Below are positions 1 through 7,243 of a stretch of DNA of 25,352 bases, one piece after another. Under the pieces are notes generated by a model that had not been told where the DNA came from, made no database searches, and worked only from the letters and a program-made list of their open reading frames with translations. The DNA is from Planctomycetaceae bacterium (GTDB lineage: Bacteria; Planctomycetota; Planctomycetia; Planctomycetales; Planctomycetaceae): the NCBI GenBank assembly GCA_003445035.1, contig DLVV01000228.1, forward strand, positions 1-25,352, given 5' to 3'. Every line of letters starts with the position of its first letter. Position 1 is the stretch's first letter. The translations under genes were made by a program, and so were the position numbers.

Positions 1-335
1 AGAGTCCCGTGCCGCCGACGAACAGTGGCACGCGTCGGTTGTCGATGATCTGCTGGCACGCCTTTGCCGCGGCGGACACGTAATCGGCCAGGCTGAAGTC
101 CTGGTGCGGGTCGAGGATGTCGAGCAGGTGATGAGGGACGCGGGCTCGTTCGGCTGATGTCGCCTTGGCCGTGCCGATGTCCATTCCCCGGTAAAGCGAC
201 ATCGAGTCCATCGCGACGATCTCGCCGCCGACCACTTCGGACCACTCAAGCGACAGTCCCGTCTTGCCACAGGCCGTCGGCCCGGCCAGGACCAGGCACC
301 GCCTCAGCACATCGGGGGGAATGCACGTCGTCATC
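1..335 (-). CDS. miaA: tRNA dimethylallyltransferase MiaA, N-terminal part (runs off the left edge)
   Basis: MiaA transfers a dimethylallyl group from DMAPP to the N6 of A37 in tRNAs that read codons starting with U. The reverse strand from the ATG at 335 reads about 111 residues before the window ends. The P-loop GPTACGKT lies at residues 18-25. The family motif DSMSLYRGMDIGTAK is at 43-57, and the conserved HHLLDILDP segment follows near residue 70. The P-loop has Cys where many homologues have Ser. The C-terminal two thirds are outside the window, so intactness cannot be judged. The gene is divergent from the SRPBCC gene, sharing the 336-455 gap. No six-frame ORF of this length is needed to see it; the identification rests on the motifs, which are clear. 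Confidence 0.93.
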
Positions 336-455
336 GCGAGTTCCGTCGTCGGCTGCAGCGCCTTTCACCGGGTCGGTGTTCCTCCTACCATGTTCGCAGC
401 GCCGTCGTCGGTTGACCATCGGCGGCGATCCCTGCCCCAGCCGACCAGAATTGGC

Positions 456-905
456 ATGCCCACGTTCGAAGCTCGAGTCGCCCTGGCCACAACAGCCGAG
501 CAACTTTTCGACTACATCGTTCACCCGGCTCACCTGGCCGGCATCATGCCGCCGGCAACGCCCCTGGAAGTGATCGAAAGCCCCGAGCGACTCGAACTCG
601 GCAGCGAACTGGTCGTTGATCTTGACGGGTTCGGCCCCACGCAGAGGCTGACCTACGAGGTCACCGCGTTCGACGAGCCCGTGTCGTTCACCGAGACGAT
701 GACGAACGGTCCACTGGGTGCCTGGGTGCACCAGCGGACGATCATCCCAGGCGAGGAGTTGGTCGAGTTGATCGAGGAGGTGAATTTCGAACCACCGTCA
801 GGCCTCGCCGGCCTGTTGTTGACCGCCGCACGGATCGAAGCCTCGCTCACCAGCGGATTCGCTCACAGGCACCGCCGGCTGCGGGAACTGTTGGAAGCGA
901 AATGA
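456..905 (+). CDS. SRPBCC-fold (polyketide cyclase/START-like) protein
   Basis: A 149-residue protein with the pattern of small SRPBCC ligand-binding domains. The N-terminal strand begins MPTFEARVALATTAEQLFDYI, where the family has 'x-F-x-x-x-V/A...S/T-x-x-x-V/L-F'. A helix with HPAHLAGIMPP follows, then alternating beta strands (TQRLTYEVTAFDEP and HQRTIIPGEELVELIEEVNFEPP). The protein ends in a long amphipathic helix from about residue 115 with basic residues (HRHRRLRELLE). Such domains bind lipids or hydrophobic ligands; nothing here identifies the ligand. I chose the ATG at 456 because the fold starts there. The frame is open upstream to 264 and another ATG exists at 390, but that extension is low-complexity. 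Its stop overlaps the start of the next gene (ATGA), so the two are probably co-translated. Confidence 0.75.
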   Translation: MPTFEARVALATTAEQLFDYIVHPAHLAGIMPPATPLEVIESPERLELGSELVVDLDGFGPTQRLTYEVTAFDEPVSFTETMTNGPLGAWVHQRTIIPGEELVELIEEVNFEPPSGLAGLLLTAARIEASLTSGFAHRHRRLRELLEAK

Positions 906-1285
906 TGTCCGAGGAACAATCGCCCGCCCGCCTGACGCCCGAAGACCTGTTGCCGGCGGCCGAGTCGACCGGGCCGGTCGGTCCGCGAGAAAAGCGGGCC
1001 CGTGACATGGCCACCATGGTCGCGTTGATGGGCCTGGTGCTGGTCGCCGGTGGATTGATGGCGATCCTGGCCCTGGTTTTCAACCAACTGCTGATCTTCG
1101 CGTTCCTGGCTGCGATTGTGCTGGGAGGTGGCTACCTGTCCTTCCACTACGTGGTCTGGGGCCGCCGGCTTGATCGGCAACTGGCCACGCGTCCCGATCC
1201 GCCCTCGGGCCCGCTCGACGCGTCTCCACAACCTCCTTTGCAGCAAGACGATCGGGCTACCGAAGATCCTCCTGCTGGGCCGTGA
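902..1285 (+). CDS. Small membrane protein with two transmembrane segments
   Basis: A 127-residue protein I do not recognise by family. An acidic N-terminus with several prolines (residues 1-30) is followed by a short basic patch (REKRARD). Two hydrophobic segments lie at about 38-60 and 63-86 with a tight turn (NQ) between them, suggesting a helical hairpin with both ends on the same side. A Pro- and Asp-rich tail of about 40 residues follows. The start codon overlaps the stop of the SRPBCC gene (ATGA); a second ATG follows directly at 905. Tight coupling suggests the pair functions together, perhaps at the membrane, but that is inference. A hairpin just after the stop may end the transcript. 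Confidence 0.65.
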   Translation: MMSEEQSPARLTPEDLLPAAESTGPVGPREKRARDMATMVALMGLVLVAGGLMAILALVFNQLLIFAFLAAIVLGGGYLSFHYVVWGRRLDRQLATRPDPPSGPLDASPQPPLQQDDRATEDPPAGP

Positions 1286-1303
1286 GCGTCGTCCGAGTTG
1301 TCT

Positions 1304-1326
1304 CACACGGCCGGCCAGACCGTGTG
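1304..1326 (+). terminator. Hairpin after the SRPBCC/membrane-protein pair
   Basis: CACACGG (1304-1310) and CCGTGTG (1320-1326) form a perfect 7-bp stem with a 9-nt loop, 18 bp after the upstream stop codon. It is followed by TTCT only; a run of seven T lies further on at 1352-1358. This is a plausible but not textbook Rho-independent terminator. Confidence 0.45.
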
Positions 1327-1420
1327 TTCTCGCCTCACTCCCAATGTCGTCTTTTTTTGATGATGGGGTGTTAAGTTCTTGTGCCCCCTCACCTCGGGTT
1401 TCTAGTGTCGTTCGTATCGG

Positions 1421-1439
1421 GATCGGGAAGGACCCGATC
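1421..1439. other. Perfect hairpin in the gap upstream of the LEPR-type gene
   Basis: GATCGGG (1421-1427), loop AAGGA and CCCGATC (1433-1439) form a 7-bp perfect stem. It lies about 135 bp before the start of the exported protein. It could sit in the 5' leader or be a second terminator element; it has no T tract. The rest of the 1286-1574 gap shows no convincing gene or promoter. Confidence 0.35.
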
Positions 1440-1574
1440 TGACACGGCGGGCCGCGAACGAGCCAGGGACTCTCTCTCCACAGTTTCGCGACATCCGTTT
1501 GACCAGGCGAGAGATCCCGCAGCCCGTCCGTGGCCCGTCATCACCTGACCCCGAGATGGAAAAGGGGGATGACG

Positions 1575-2630
1575 ATGGGATGGAGAACTCGCAACAGGTC
1601 GACACGAACACTTTCCGCCAGGTGGTTCACCTCGGCACCCTGGAAACGGGCCCGGCGGCCGCGGCGTCGCAAGTCGTGGCCTGGATACGGTGAAACGCTT
1701 GAGTGCCGAACTCTGCTTTCGGCAATGCCGTTTGCCGAAGTTGGCGGCGTAGCTGGTCCGGCTGACTCGCCGATTGCCAGGGGCGAATCGCGAGTCCCGG
1801 TTGACCGGGAGGCGAAACGGGCCATTCCGGTTCGTGGTGGTGCCGCGACTGCCCAGCAACAGAGGTACGTCGAGGTCCTGGTTTTTATCGATTCGGGACC
1901 CTTCCGGATCGGTCACGCGGACATCGCCCTGACCGATGGCAACAGCACCACCGTTTACGGTCAGCACGCCACCGGGGCCGGCAACGGCGGGTTTGACGAT
2001 TCGGCGTTCCAGCGTCGCTCGTTGGACGTCTACCTTCGAGATGAGGCCCATTCTGGTTTCCGGGTTTTTGTTTCGCGGGTCCCGGTGACCGAACAGCAGT
2101 TCCGTGAAATTCGACAGTACCTGGATCATAAGTGGCAGAACGACGACGACTTCAGTCTCTTCGACGACAATTGCTCGCAAAACGTCGGTTACGTCCTGAA
2201 GGAGTGGGACCTGCTCAGCAAGTGGTCGGGGGGATCCAACGTGATCAACGACGATGATTTCCAGTTCCCCGAGGGGGATCTCTACAACGACTTCATTCGG
2301 GATGATCGACGATGGATCCACCGGGAAGCCGGATACCTCGGTTCCACTCCCGCGGGGTCTTCCCTGTTCGACTCGGTCCAGGACAAGGCTCCCACCGGGG
2401 GTATCTCGTCGGGGAATCCGTCGGGGAACACCTCTACGGGACAAACCGAAAGCGGATCGAGTTCGAGATCCACCGAAGGGCGTGGCGGCCGGGGCGGTGG
2501 TCGTGCGAGCCGAACGGTCTCCGGGGTGCCCGAGGACGGCCGGAATCCGGACGGAAGCCGTGACGACCTGTCGCGGGACGTGAGATTGTCGGGGGTCTCC
2601 GAATCGTTCCACGATCGGCCGGTGTCGTGA
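1575..2630 (+). CDS. Exported LEPR-type planctomycete protein with a permuted papain-like (His/Cys) domain
   Basis: A 351-residue protein. The Arg-rich N-terminus ends in LECRTLLSA at residues 42-50, the planctomycete LEPR/LEDR-type N-terminal motif found on exported proteins. After a linker comes a compact domain at about 96-230. It has RIGHADIAL (His114), a VYG strand and DDNCSQNVGYVL (Cys200). This order, His first and Cys later in an 'NNC'-like context, matches circularly permuted NlpC/P60-papain-like folds (LRAT, YiiX and Rhs C-terminal domains), so a cysteine peptidase, amidase or acyltransferase role is inferred. From about 265 the tail is Gly/Ser/Arg-rich and probably disordered. I chose the ATG at 1575 because AAAGGGGG lies 6 nt upstream; in-frame ATGs at 1530 and 1569 are alternatives. 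The substrate is unknown. Confidence 0.72.
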   Translation: MGWRTRNRSTRTLSARWFTSAPWKRARRPRRRKSWPGYGETLECRTLLSAMPFAEVGGVAGPADSPIARGESRVPVDREAKRAIPVRGGAATAQQQRYVEVLVFIDSGPFRIGHADIALTDGNSTTVYGQHATGAGNGGFDDSAFQRRSLDVYLRDEAHSGFRVFVSRVPVTEQQFREIRQYLDHKWQNDDDFSLFDDNCSQNVGYVLKEWDLLSKWSGGSNVINDDDFQFPEGDLYNDFIRDDRRWIHREAGYLGSTPAGSSLFDSVQDKAPTGGISSGNPSGNTSTGQTESGSSSRSTEGRGGRGGGRASRTVSGVPEDGRNPDGSRDDLSRDVRLSGVSESFHDRPVS

Positions 2631-2669
2631 CGGACATTCGGGTCTGAACAGGTGGTCCGCGGGCCGGAG

Positions 2670-2680
2670 AAGAAGGAGGA
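2670..2680 (+). promoter_or_regulatory. Strong Shine-Dalgarno that selects the start at 2688
   Basis: The purine-rich AAGAAGGAGGA ends directly against an ATG at 2681 and 7 nt before the ATG at 2688. The ATG at 2681 is too close and opens only a four-codon frame, so the site sets the start at 2688. Confidence 0.7.
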
Positions 2681-2687
2681 ATGGCCG

Positions 2688-3188
2688 ATGAGTAACCAGG
2701 GATGGACAAGCCGATCAAGGTGGTGGATTTCAGGAGTCACGATGACGGTGTGCTGGATCGTCGCCGACCGGATGGTCGAGTCACCGGTTGAGGGCGCCGG
2801 GGCCGACACGTTGCCTCGCGAAGTCCTGGCGGTGCGTCAGGCGGTACGTCAGAAGATGACGTGCAAGACCAACGATCCGTTGTTGAAGAGGATGCAGCGT
2901 GAGTGCGCCGGGACCGATGTGCTGGCGTTCCAGTTGCCTTTGCGGATGCGACCGATGGTGGTGCGTCGTTCCGGTGAGGCCATCTGGCGTTTCTCTGGTC
3001 GGGTGGCCCATCGGGTTGGACAGGTCCCGGTTGTTGTGGTGTTCGGCCGGGCCCCGGGCAACCGAAAGCCGTCACCCGGAGGGCAGTTGTTCGTTGTCGC
3101 GATGTGCGATCCGAAGTGTCCCCGGCGGACGCGAATCTGCCTGATGTTCACAACGCCGAGACCGCTGGCGGACCGGATGGCCTCCTGA
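2688..3188 (+). CDS. Unrecognised 166-residue protein, possibly exported
   Basis: I do not recognise this protein. The N-terminus has basic residues followed by a short hydrophobic stretch (WWISGVTMTVCWIVA, about residues 12-26), which could be a signal sequence or anchor. The remainder is basic. Two strand-rich regions are visible (about 90-115 and 118-150), and several cysteines occur, including MCDPKC and a nearby IC, which could form disulfides outside the cytoplasm. A strong Shine-Dalgarno fixes the start. It lies 57 bp after the LEPR-type gene with no terminator between, so co-transcription and a shared cell-surface role are likely but inferred. The upstream GTG at 2652 would add 12 charged residues before the hydrophobic segment and is less likely. 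Confidence 0.6.
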   Translation: MSNQGWTSRSRWWISGVTMTVCWIVADRMVESPVEGAGADTLPREVLAVRQAVRQKMTCKTNDPLLKRMQRECAGTDVLAFQLPLRMRPMVVRRSGEAIWRFSGRVAHRVGQVPVVVVFGRAPGNRKPSPGGQLFVVAMCDPKCPRRTRICLMFTTPRPLADRMAS

Positions 3189-3341
3189 GCCTTCGGTTCG
3201 CGAAACCGATTCGGGTGTGGCTGTCGGGACGGGGCTGGAGGATGGAGGAACTCCCCGGAGGCCGGTGGCCGGTTCCAGGACCGTTCCGGGTCACGCGGCC
3301 AGTTCATCGATGGCCCCGACAGCCCACCCAGCCCCCAATGG

Positions 3342-3383
3342 CAGGCAGCCCGGTGATCCAGGGAGGGATTGCCGGGCTGCCTG
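3342..3383. terminator. Convergent-gene hairpin, probably a bidirectional terminator
   Basis: CAGGCAGCCCGG (3342-3353) and CCGGGCTGCCTG (3372-3383) are perfect 12-bp inverted repeats with an 18-nt loop. They lie between two genes whose stops face each other (3188 plus, 3400 minus), 17 bp from the ABC-F stop. There is no T tract on either side, so termination may need Rho or the hairpin may protect the 3' ends. Confidence 0.6.
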
Positions 3384-3399
3384 GATGTTCACGACCTGG

Positions 3400-5310
3400 T
3401 CAATTCAGCTCGATGGACTCTTCCCAGTGTGCCATCAGCATCTCCAGTTCGTCCTGAACGATCTCGTAGCTGCCCACCAACTGGGTCATCCGGTCGGTGT
3501 CGCGGTGAATATCGGGGTCGGCCATCTGTTCTTCGAGTTCCTCCTTGCGCAGTTCCGCCTCTGAGATTTCCGCCTCGATCTCGACGGCCTTTCGATACGG
3601 GAACTGGCGGGTGCGTTGCGAGATGTCGGTTTCGGCTGGTTCGAGAACCGGACGGGCATTGGAGGCAGTTGGGTTTGATGCCACGGGCTGCGGCTGTGAG
3701 GTGTCCGCTTCGTTGTTTTCATGGAACGCGAGATACTGCGAATAGTTTCCGTCGTAGATCCGACATCGGTCTTCCTCAATGACGAGAACGTGTGTGGCGA
3801 TCTGGTCGATGAAGAAGCGGTCGTGCGTGACGAACAGCACGGTGCCGGCAAATTCGCACAACGCCCGTTCCAGGCCGTCCCGGGCCCACAGGTCGAGGTG
3901 ATTGGTGGGTTCGTCGAGAATCAACAGGTTGGCGTTGAGTGCCGCCAGCCGGGCCAGTGCGGTCTTGCTTTGTTCTCCTCCACTGCAGTGGCCGAAATGC
4001 TGCAGGACGATGTCGCCTGTGAGTCCGAAGCGGGCCAGCAGGTTGCGGAGTTGGCCGGGTGTGACATCGGGGTTGTTCGGTGGTCGGACCGCCTCGACCA
4101 GGTCCAGGTCATCCGGGATCTGGTCAATCCCCTGGTCAAAATAGGCGGGCTCGACATTGTGGCCCAGCCGCACGCTGCCCTGGTCGGGCTGGAGATCGCC
4201 CAGCAGCGTTTTCAGCAGCGTGGTTTTGCCACTGCCGTTGGGTCCGAGGATCCCCAGTCGCTGTCCCCGTTCGACTCTCAGCGTCAGGTCCTCGAACAGG
4301 GGTTCGGCAAAACCCTTGGAGATCTCGATCGCCTCGATCACGATTTCGCCGCTGCGGGCGGGTTCCCCGAAGGTCATTGGTGGTACGGAGAAATTGTCGA
4401 TCTGTTCGATGTCGCCGAGACGTTCGAGTTTCCGAATGCGGTCTGCGGCCTGCTTGTGCTTCTGCCCGTACTGGTTCCGACGAATGAAGTCCTCGGTCCG
4501 TGCGACGAAGTCCTGTTGCTTCCGGGCCTGTTTGCCGAGCCGTTCCTGGCGTTCGGACCGTTGACGGCGGTAGGCACTGAAATTGCCCGAGTAGGAGTCG
4601 AGCCGGTCGGGACGGAGTTCGAGGACGCGCGTGACGACCTTGTCGAGAAAGAAGCGGTCGTGGCTGACCAGGATCATGGCCGGACGTGCCCGAACCAGGA
4701 ATGACTCGAGCCATTCGGTGGCGGCGATGTCGAGATGGTTGGTGGGTTCGTCGAGCAGCATCACGTCGGGATCGGTCAGCAGCAACCGGGCCAGGGAGGC
4801 CCGGGCCTGCTGGCCTCCGCTGAACGTTGTCAACGGGCGATGGAAGTCGACGGCTTCGAAGCCCAGTCCTTCGAGAACCTCCGCGACACGGTGGTCGATC
4901 TGGAATCCGGAGTGCTGTTCGAGCGTGGCGTGTACGGTGTCGTAACGCGTCAGCAGTGTCTTCGAGGATTCCTGGCCGATCTGTTCGGCCAGCGTTTCGG
5001 ACTCTCGCTGCAGTTCGTAGAGCCACTGGAGTCCGCCGGCGGCTTCGTCCCACAGGGAACGTTCGTCGGCGAGGTTGGGCTGTTGTTCAAGCAGACCGAC
5101 TCGTACCGTTCGTGGTGTGTCGATCACGCCGGTGTCGGGCTCATCGAGTCCGGCGAGAATGTTCAGCAGGGTCGTCTTGCCGCTGCCGTTGGGCCCGACC
5201 AGGCCGACGCGGTCGCCCGCACGGATCTCCAGGCCGAGCCCGGCAAAGACCGGTTCGGCGTCGAACTGGCGTGTCAGATCTCGGGCGGAGAGCAGGATCA
5301 TCAGTGTCAT
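3400..5310 (-). CDS. ABC-F family ATPase (Uup/EttA-like ribosome-associated factor)
   Basis: A 636-residue soluble protein with two ABC ATPase domains and no membrane segments, the ABC-F arrangement. Domain 1 has Walker A GPNGSGKTT at 39-47, signature FSGGQQ and Walker B VMLLDEPTNHLD. Domain 2 has Walker A GPNGSGKTT near 352, signature CSGGEQ and Walker B LLILDEPTNHLD. The basic, helical interdomain linker (around FIRRNQYGQKHKQAADRIRK) is the region that reaches into the ribosomal E site in this family. The C-terminus is a charged coiled coil of roughly 80 residues, as in Uup. Such proteins rescue or modulate stalled ribosomes, and some give antibiotic resistance; the subfamily cannot be fixed here. 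The frame is open to 5562, but homology starts at MTLMILLSARDL; ATG 5310 or 5301 is the likely start. It is divergent from the MqnD-family gene. Confidence 0.93.
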   Translation of the reverse strand: MTLMILLSARDLTRQFDAEPVFAGLGLEIRAGDRVGLVGPNGSGKTTLLNILAGLDEPDTGVIDTPRTVRVGLLEQQPNLADERSLWDEAAGGLQWLYELQRESETLAEQIGQESSKTLLTRYDTVHATLEQHSGFQIDHRVAEVLEGLGFEAVDFHRPLTTFSGGQQARASLARLLLTDPDVMLLDEPTNHLDIAATEWLESFLVRARPAMILVSHDRFFLDKVVTRVLELRPDRLDSYSGNFSAYRRQRSERQERLGKQARKQQDFVARTEDFIRRNQYGQKHKQAADRIRKLERLGDIEQIDNFSVPPMTFGEPARSGEIVIEAIEISKGFAEPLFEDLTLRVERGQRLGILGPNGSGKTTLLKTLLGDLQPDQGSVRLGHNVEPAYFDQGIDQIPDDLDLVEAVRPPNNPDVTPGQLRNLLARFGLTGDIVLQHFGHCSGGEQSKTALARLAALNANLLILDEPTNHLDLWARDGLERALCEFAGTVLFVTHDRFFIDQIATHVLVIEEDRCRIYDGNYSQYLAFHENNEADTSQPQPVASNPTASNARPVLEPAETDISQRTRQFPYRKAVEIEAEISEAELRKEELEEQMADPDIHRDTDRMTQLVGSYEIVQDELEMLMAHWEESIELN

Positions 5311-5334
5311 CTGACCCTGGACGGGGGGAAGGTG

Positions 5335-5361
5335 GCCAATGGTAGTGCATTGGCCTACCAT
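5335..5361. promoter_or_regulatory. Two overlapping inverted repeats in the ABC-F/mqnD divergent region
   Basis: GCCAAT (5335-5340) pairs with ATTGGC (5349-5354), and ATGGTAG (5339-5345) pairs with CTACCAT (5355-5361). The two palindromes interleave, so only one could form as a hairpin at a time. They lie 25-51 bp upstream of the ABC-F start, a natural place for an operator. No clear promoter hexamers were found in this gap. Confidence 0.4.
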
Positions 5362-5467
5362 GGCAAACGGCTTTGCCCGACCGCCGGAAATGTGGTTTCG
5401 GCTCGATCCGAGCGGGTGTTCCAGCAGCGCCCCCGGCAGTTCCTTTGTGCAGAAAAACGGCGAGAAG

Positions 5468-6316
5468 ATGAGCGACGAGACGATCACGATCCAGGTTGGA
5501 CACAGTCCCGACCCCGACGACGCCTTCATGTTCCACGCGTTGGCCAACGACTGCATCGACACCGGCCGTTACCGGTTCACCCACGAACTGGTCGACATCG
5601 AAACGCTCAATCACCGGGCGTTCAAGGGGGAATTGGAACTGACCGCCGTCAGCCTGCACGGATACGCGCACCTGACGGATATCTACGCCATCTGCAGTTG
5701 CGGGGCGAGCATGGGAGACGATTACGGTCCGATGGTGGTCGCACGGGAGCCCTGGTCGATCGATGACCTGCGGGGCAAGAAGATCGCGGTGCCGGGGACG
5801 CTGACGACCGCCTTCCTGTCGCTGAAATTGCTGCTCGGGGACGACTTCGAGTACGAGGTACACCCGTTTGATCGATTGCTGGACATCGTTGAGGCGGGGG
5901 AGGCCGATGCGGGTTTGATCATCCACGAGGGGCAGTTGACCTACGGAGATCAGGGCCTGCACCTGGTTGTCGATATGGGCAAATGGTGGATGCAGGAAAC
6001 GGGTTTGCCGCTGCCGCTGGGTGCCAACGCGATTCGCAAGGACCTGGGGTTGGAGGTGATGCAGGAGGTGACGACGTACCTGAAGCGGAGCATCGAGTAC
6101 GGGCTGGAGCATCGCGACGAGGCCCTGGCCTACGCCCTGCAGTACGGCCGCGATCTCGACCACCAGAAAGCGGACACTTTCGTGGGCATGTACGTCAATG
6201 ACTGGACACTGGACTTCGGTGAGCGGGGCCGGGAGGCGGTGCGGGTGTTGCTGGCTCGCGGCCACGAGGCGGGCGTGATCCCGGAGAGGATCGAGCCCGA
6301 GTTCATCGACGGCTAG
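5468..6316 (+). CDS. mqnD: MqnD-family protein (1,4-dihydroxy-6-naphthoate synthase, futalosine menaquinone pathway)
   Basis: A 282-residue protein of the MqnA/MqnD family, which has a periplasmic-binding-protein-like fold but is a cytoplasmic enzyme. The N-terminal GHSPDPDDAFMFHAL (residues 11-25) corresponds to the SPxPNDxFxF-type segment of MqnD. The remainder follows the family: a mid-protein GKKIAVPGTLTTAFL segment, an acidic IIHEGQLTY motif and a C-terminal VRVLLARGHEAGVIP helix. MqnD converts cyclic dehypoxanthine futalosine to 1,4-dihydroxy-6-naphthoate. Length is typical. The ATG at 5468 is preferred over the open frame back to 5339 because homology begins there. Assignment to MqnD rather than a paralogue such as MqnA rests on the N-terminal motif. 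The SDR and nadB genes follow on the same strand. Confidence 0.82.
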   Translation: MSDETITIQVGHSPDPDDAFMFHALANDCIDTGRYRFTHELVDIETLNHRAFKGELELTAVSLHGYAHLTDIYAICSCGASMGDDYGPMVVAREPWSIDDLRGKKIAVPGTLTTAFLSLKLLLGDDFEYEVHPFDRLLDIVEAGEADAGLIIHEGQLTYGDQGLHLVVDMGKWWMQETGLPLPLGANAIRKDLGLEVMQEVTTYLKRSIEYGLEHRDEALAYALQYGRDLDHQKADTFVGMYVNDWTLDFGERGREAVRVLLARGHEAGVIPERIEPEFIDG

Positions 6317-6387
6317 GTCCTTGCTGTGGGTGACCACATTCGATTCGAGCCGCCCGGCGGCGATCTTCCCGGGGAGCAAGCACAGCG

Positions 6388-7182
6388 ATGGCGATTTCAA
6401 CGGCGGATTACCTGCAGGATCTCTTTGGTCTGGACGGCCTGACGGCCGTCGTGATCGGTGGCACCGGGGTGTTGGGTGGGGCTTTCTGCGACGCGCTGGG
6501 GGCCGCGGGGGCCCATGTGGTTGTGGCCGGCCGCAGTGCCGAACGCGGCGGAGCCCGGGCCGAGGCGATTGTCGCCGGCGGGGGATCGGCCGAATTCCAG
6601 CCGGTCGACAACACGTCGCGGGAGGATCTCCAGGCGATTGTCTCGAACCTCTCAGGGGCCGGACGTCGTCCCGACATCGTGATCAACGGAGCCGGCATCA
6701 ACTCGGCAACTCCGTTCCTGGAGATCGACGAGGACGAATGGGAGCAGATCCTGGCGATCAACCTGACCGGTGTGCGGTTGGGCTGCCAGGTCTTCGGCGG
6801 TGCGATGCTGGCCGACGGCCAGGGCGGTTCGATTGTCAACATCGCCTCCCTCTCGGGCATCACCGCGCTCTCGAGGGTCTTCACCTATTCGGCAACCAAG
6901 GCCGCAGTGATCAACCTGACCCAGAACCTGGCCCGTGAATGGGCCGCGGTCGGAATCCGCGTCAACGCGCTCTCGCCCGGGTTCTTCCCCGCCGAGCAGA
7001 ACCGGAAGGTCCTGACCGAGGAACGCGTGGCCAGCATCATGGGGCACACGCCGATCGACCGGTTCGGCGAACCGCACGAGTTGGCCGGAGCGATTCTGTT
7101 GTTGGCCAGCCCCAGGGCGGGCAGTTTTCTGACGGGCGAGAACGTGGTGGTCGACGGCGGTTTCATGGCCACCACGATCTAG
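6388..7182 (+). CDS. SDR-family NAD(P)-dependent oxidoreductase (D-mannonate/fructuronate oxidoreductase-like)
   Basis: A 264-residue classical short-chain dehydrogenase. The Rossmann glycine motif GGTGVLGG lies at 24-31, the NGAG motif follows in strand 4, and the catalytic set is Ser154, Tyr167 and Lys171 (YSATK). The segment SPGFFPAEQNRKVL and the ending TGENVVVDGGF resemble SDR enzymes annotated as D-mannonate oxidoreductases, which act in hexuronate metabolism. The substrate is therefore a hint only. It starts 71 bp after the MqnD-family gene and ends 61 bp before nadB, so it may share their transcript, though a GC-rich hairpin sits right after its stop. Length and motifs are complete. 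Confidence 0.88.
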   Translation: MAISTADYLQDLFGLDGLTAVVIGGTGVLGGAFCDALGAAGAHVVVAGRSAERGGARAEAIVAGGGSAEFQPVDNTSREDLQAIVSNLSGAGRRPDIVINGAGINSATPFLEIDEDEWEQILAINLTGVRLGCQVFGGAMLADGQGGSIVNIASLSGITALSRVFTYSATKAAVINLTQNLAREWAAVGIRVNALSPGFFPAEQNRKVLTEERVASIMGHTPIDRFGEPHELAGAILLLASPRAGSFLTGENVVVDGGFMATTI

Positions 7183-7197
7183 CCGGCCGCTGGCCGG
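7183..7197. other. GC-rich hairpin directly after the SDR stop codon
   Basis: CCGGCC (7183-7188), loop GCT and GGCCGG (7192-7197) form a perfect 6-bp stem starting at the base after the TAG. There is no T tract. It may be a weak terminator or an mRNA 3'-end/processing element between the SDR gene and nadB. Confidence 0.35.
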
Positions 7198-7243
7198 TGC
7201 GGATCCGAAGCCTCCGGGATGGCCCGGACGAGGACCTGTTCGA

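Noticed and set aside
1352..1358. T7 run as part of a terminator
   Set aside because: It lies 25 bp after the nearest stem, too far for a canonical intrinsic terminator, so it is not included in that feature.
1389..2612. Minus-strand open frame of 407 codons
   Set aside because: Opposite the LEPR-type gene, whose LECRTLLSA motif and His/Cys domain make the plus strand the coding one.
2681..2695. ATG with a four-codon reading frame overlapping the start at 2688, a possible leader peptide
   Set aside because: The Shine-Dalgarno abuts this ATG with no spacing, so ribosomes should start at 2688.
3721..4704. Plus-strand open frame of 327 codons
   Set aside because: Antisense to the unambiguous ABC-F ATPase.
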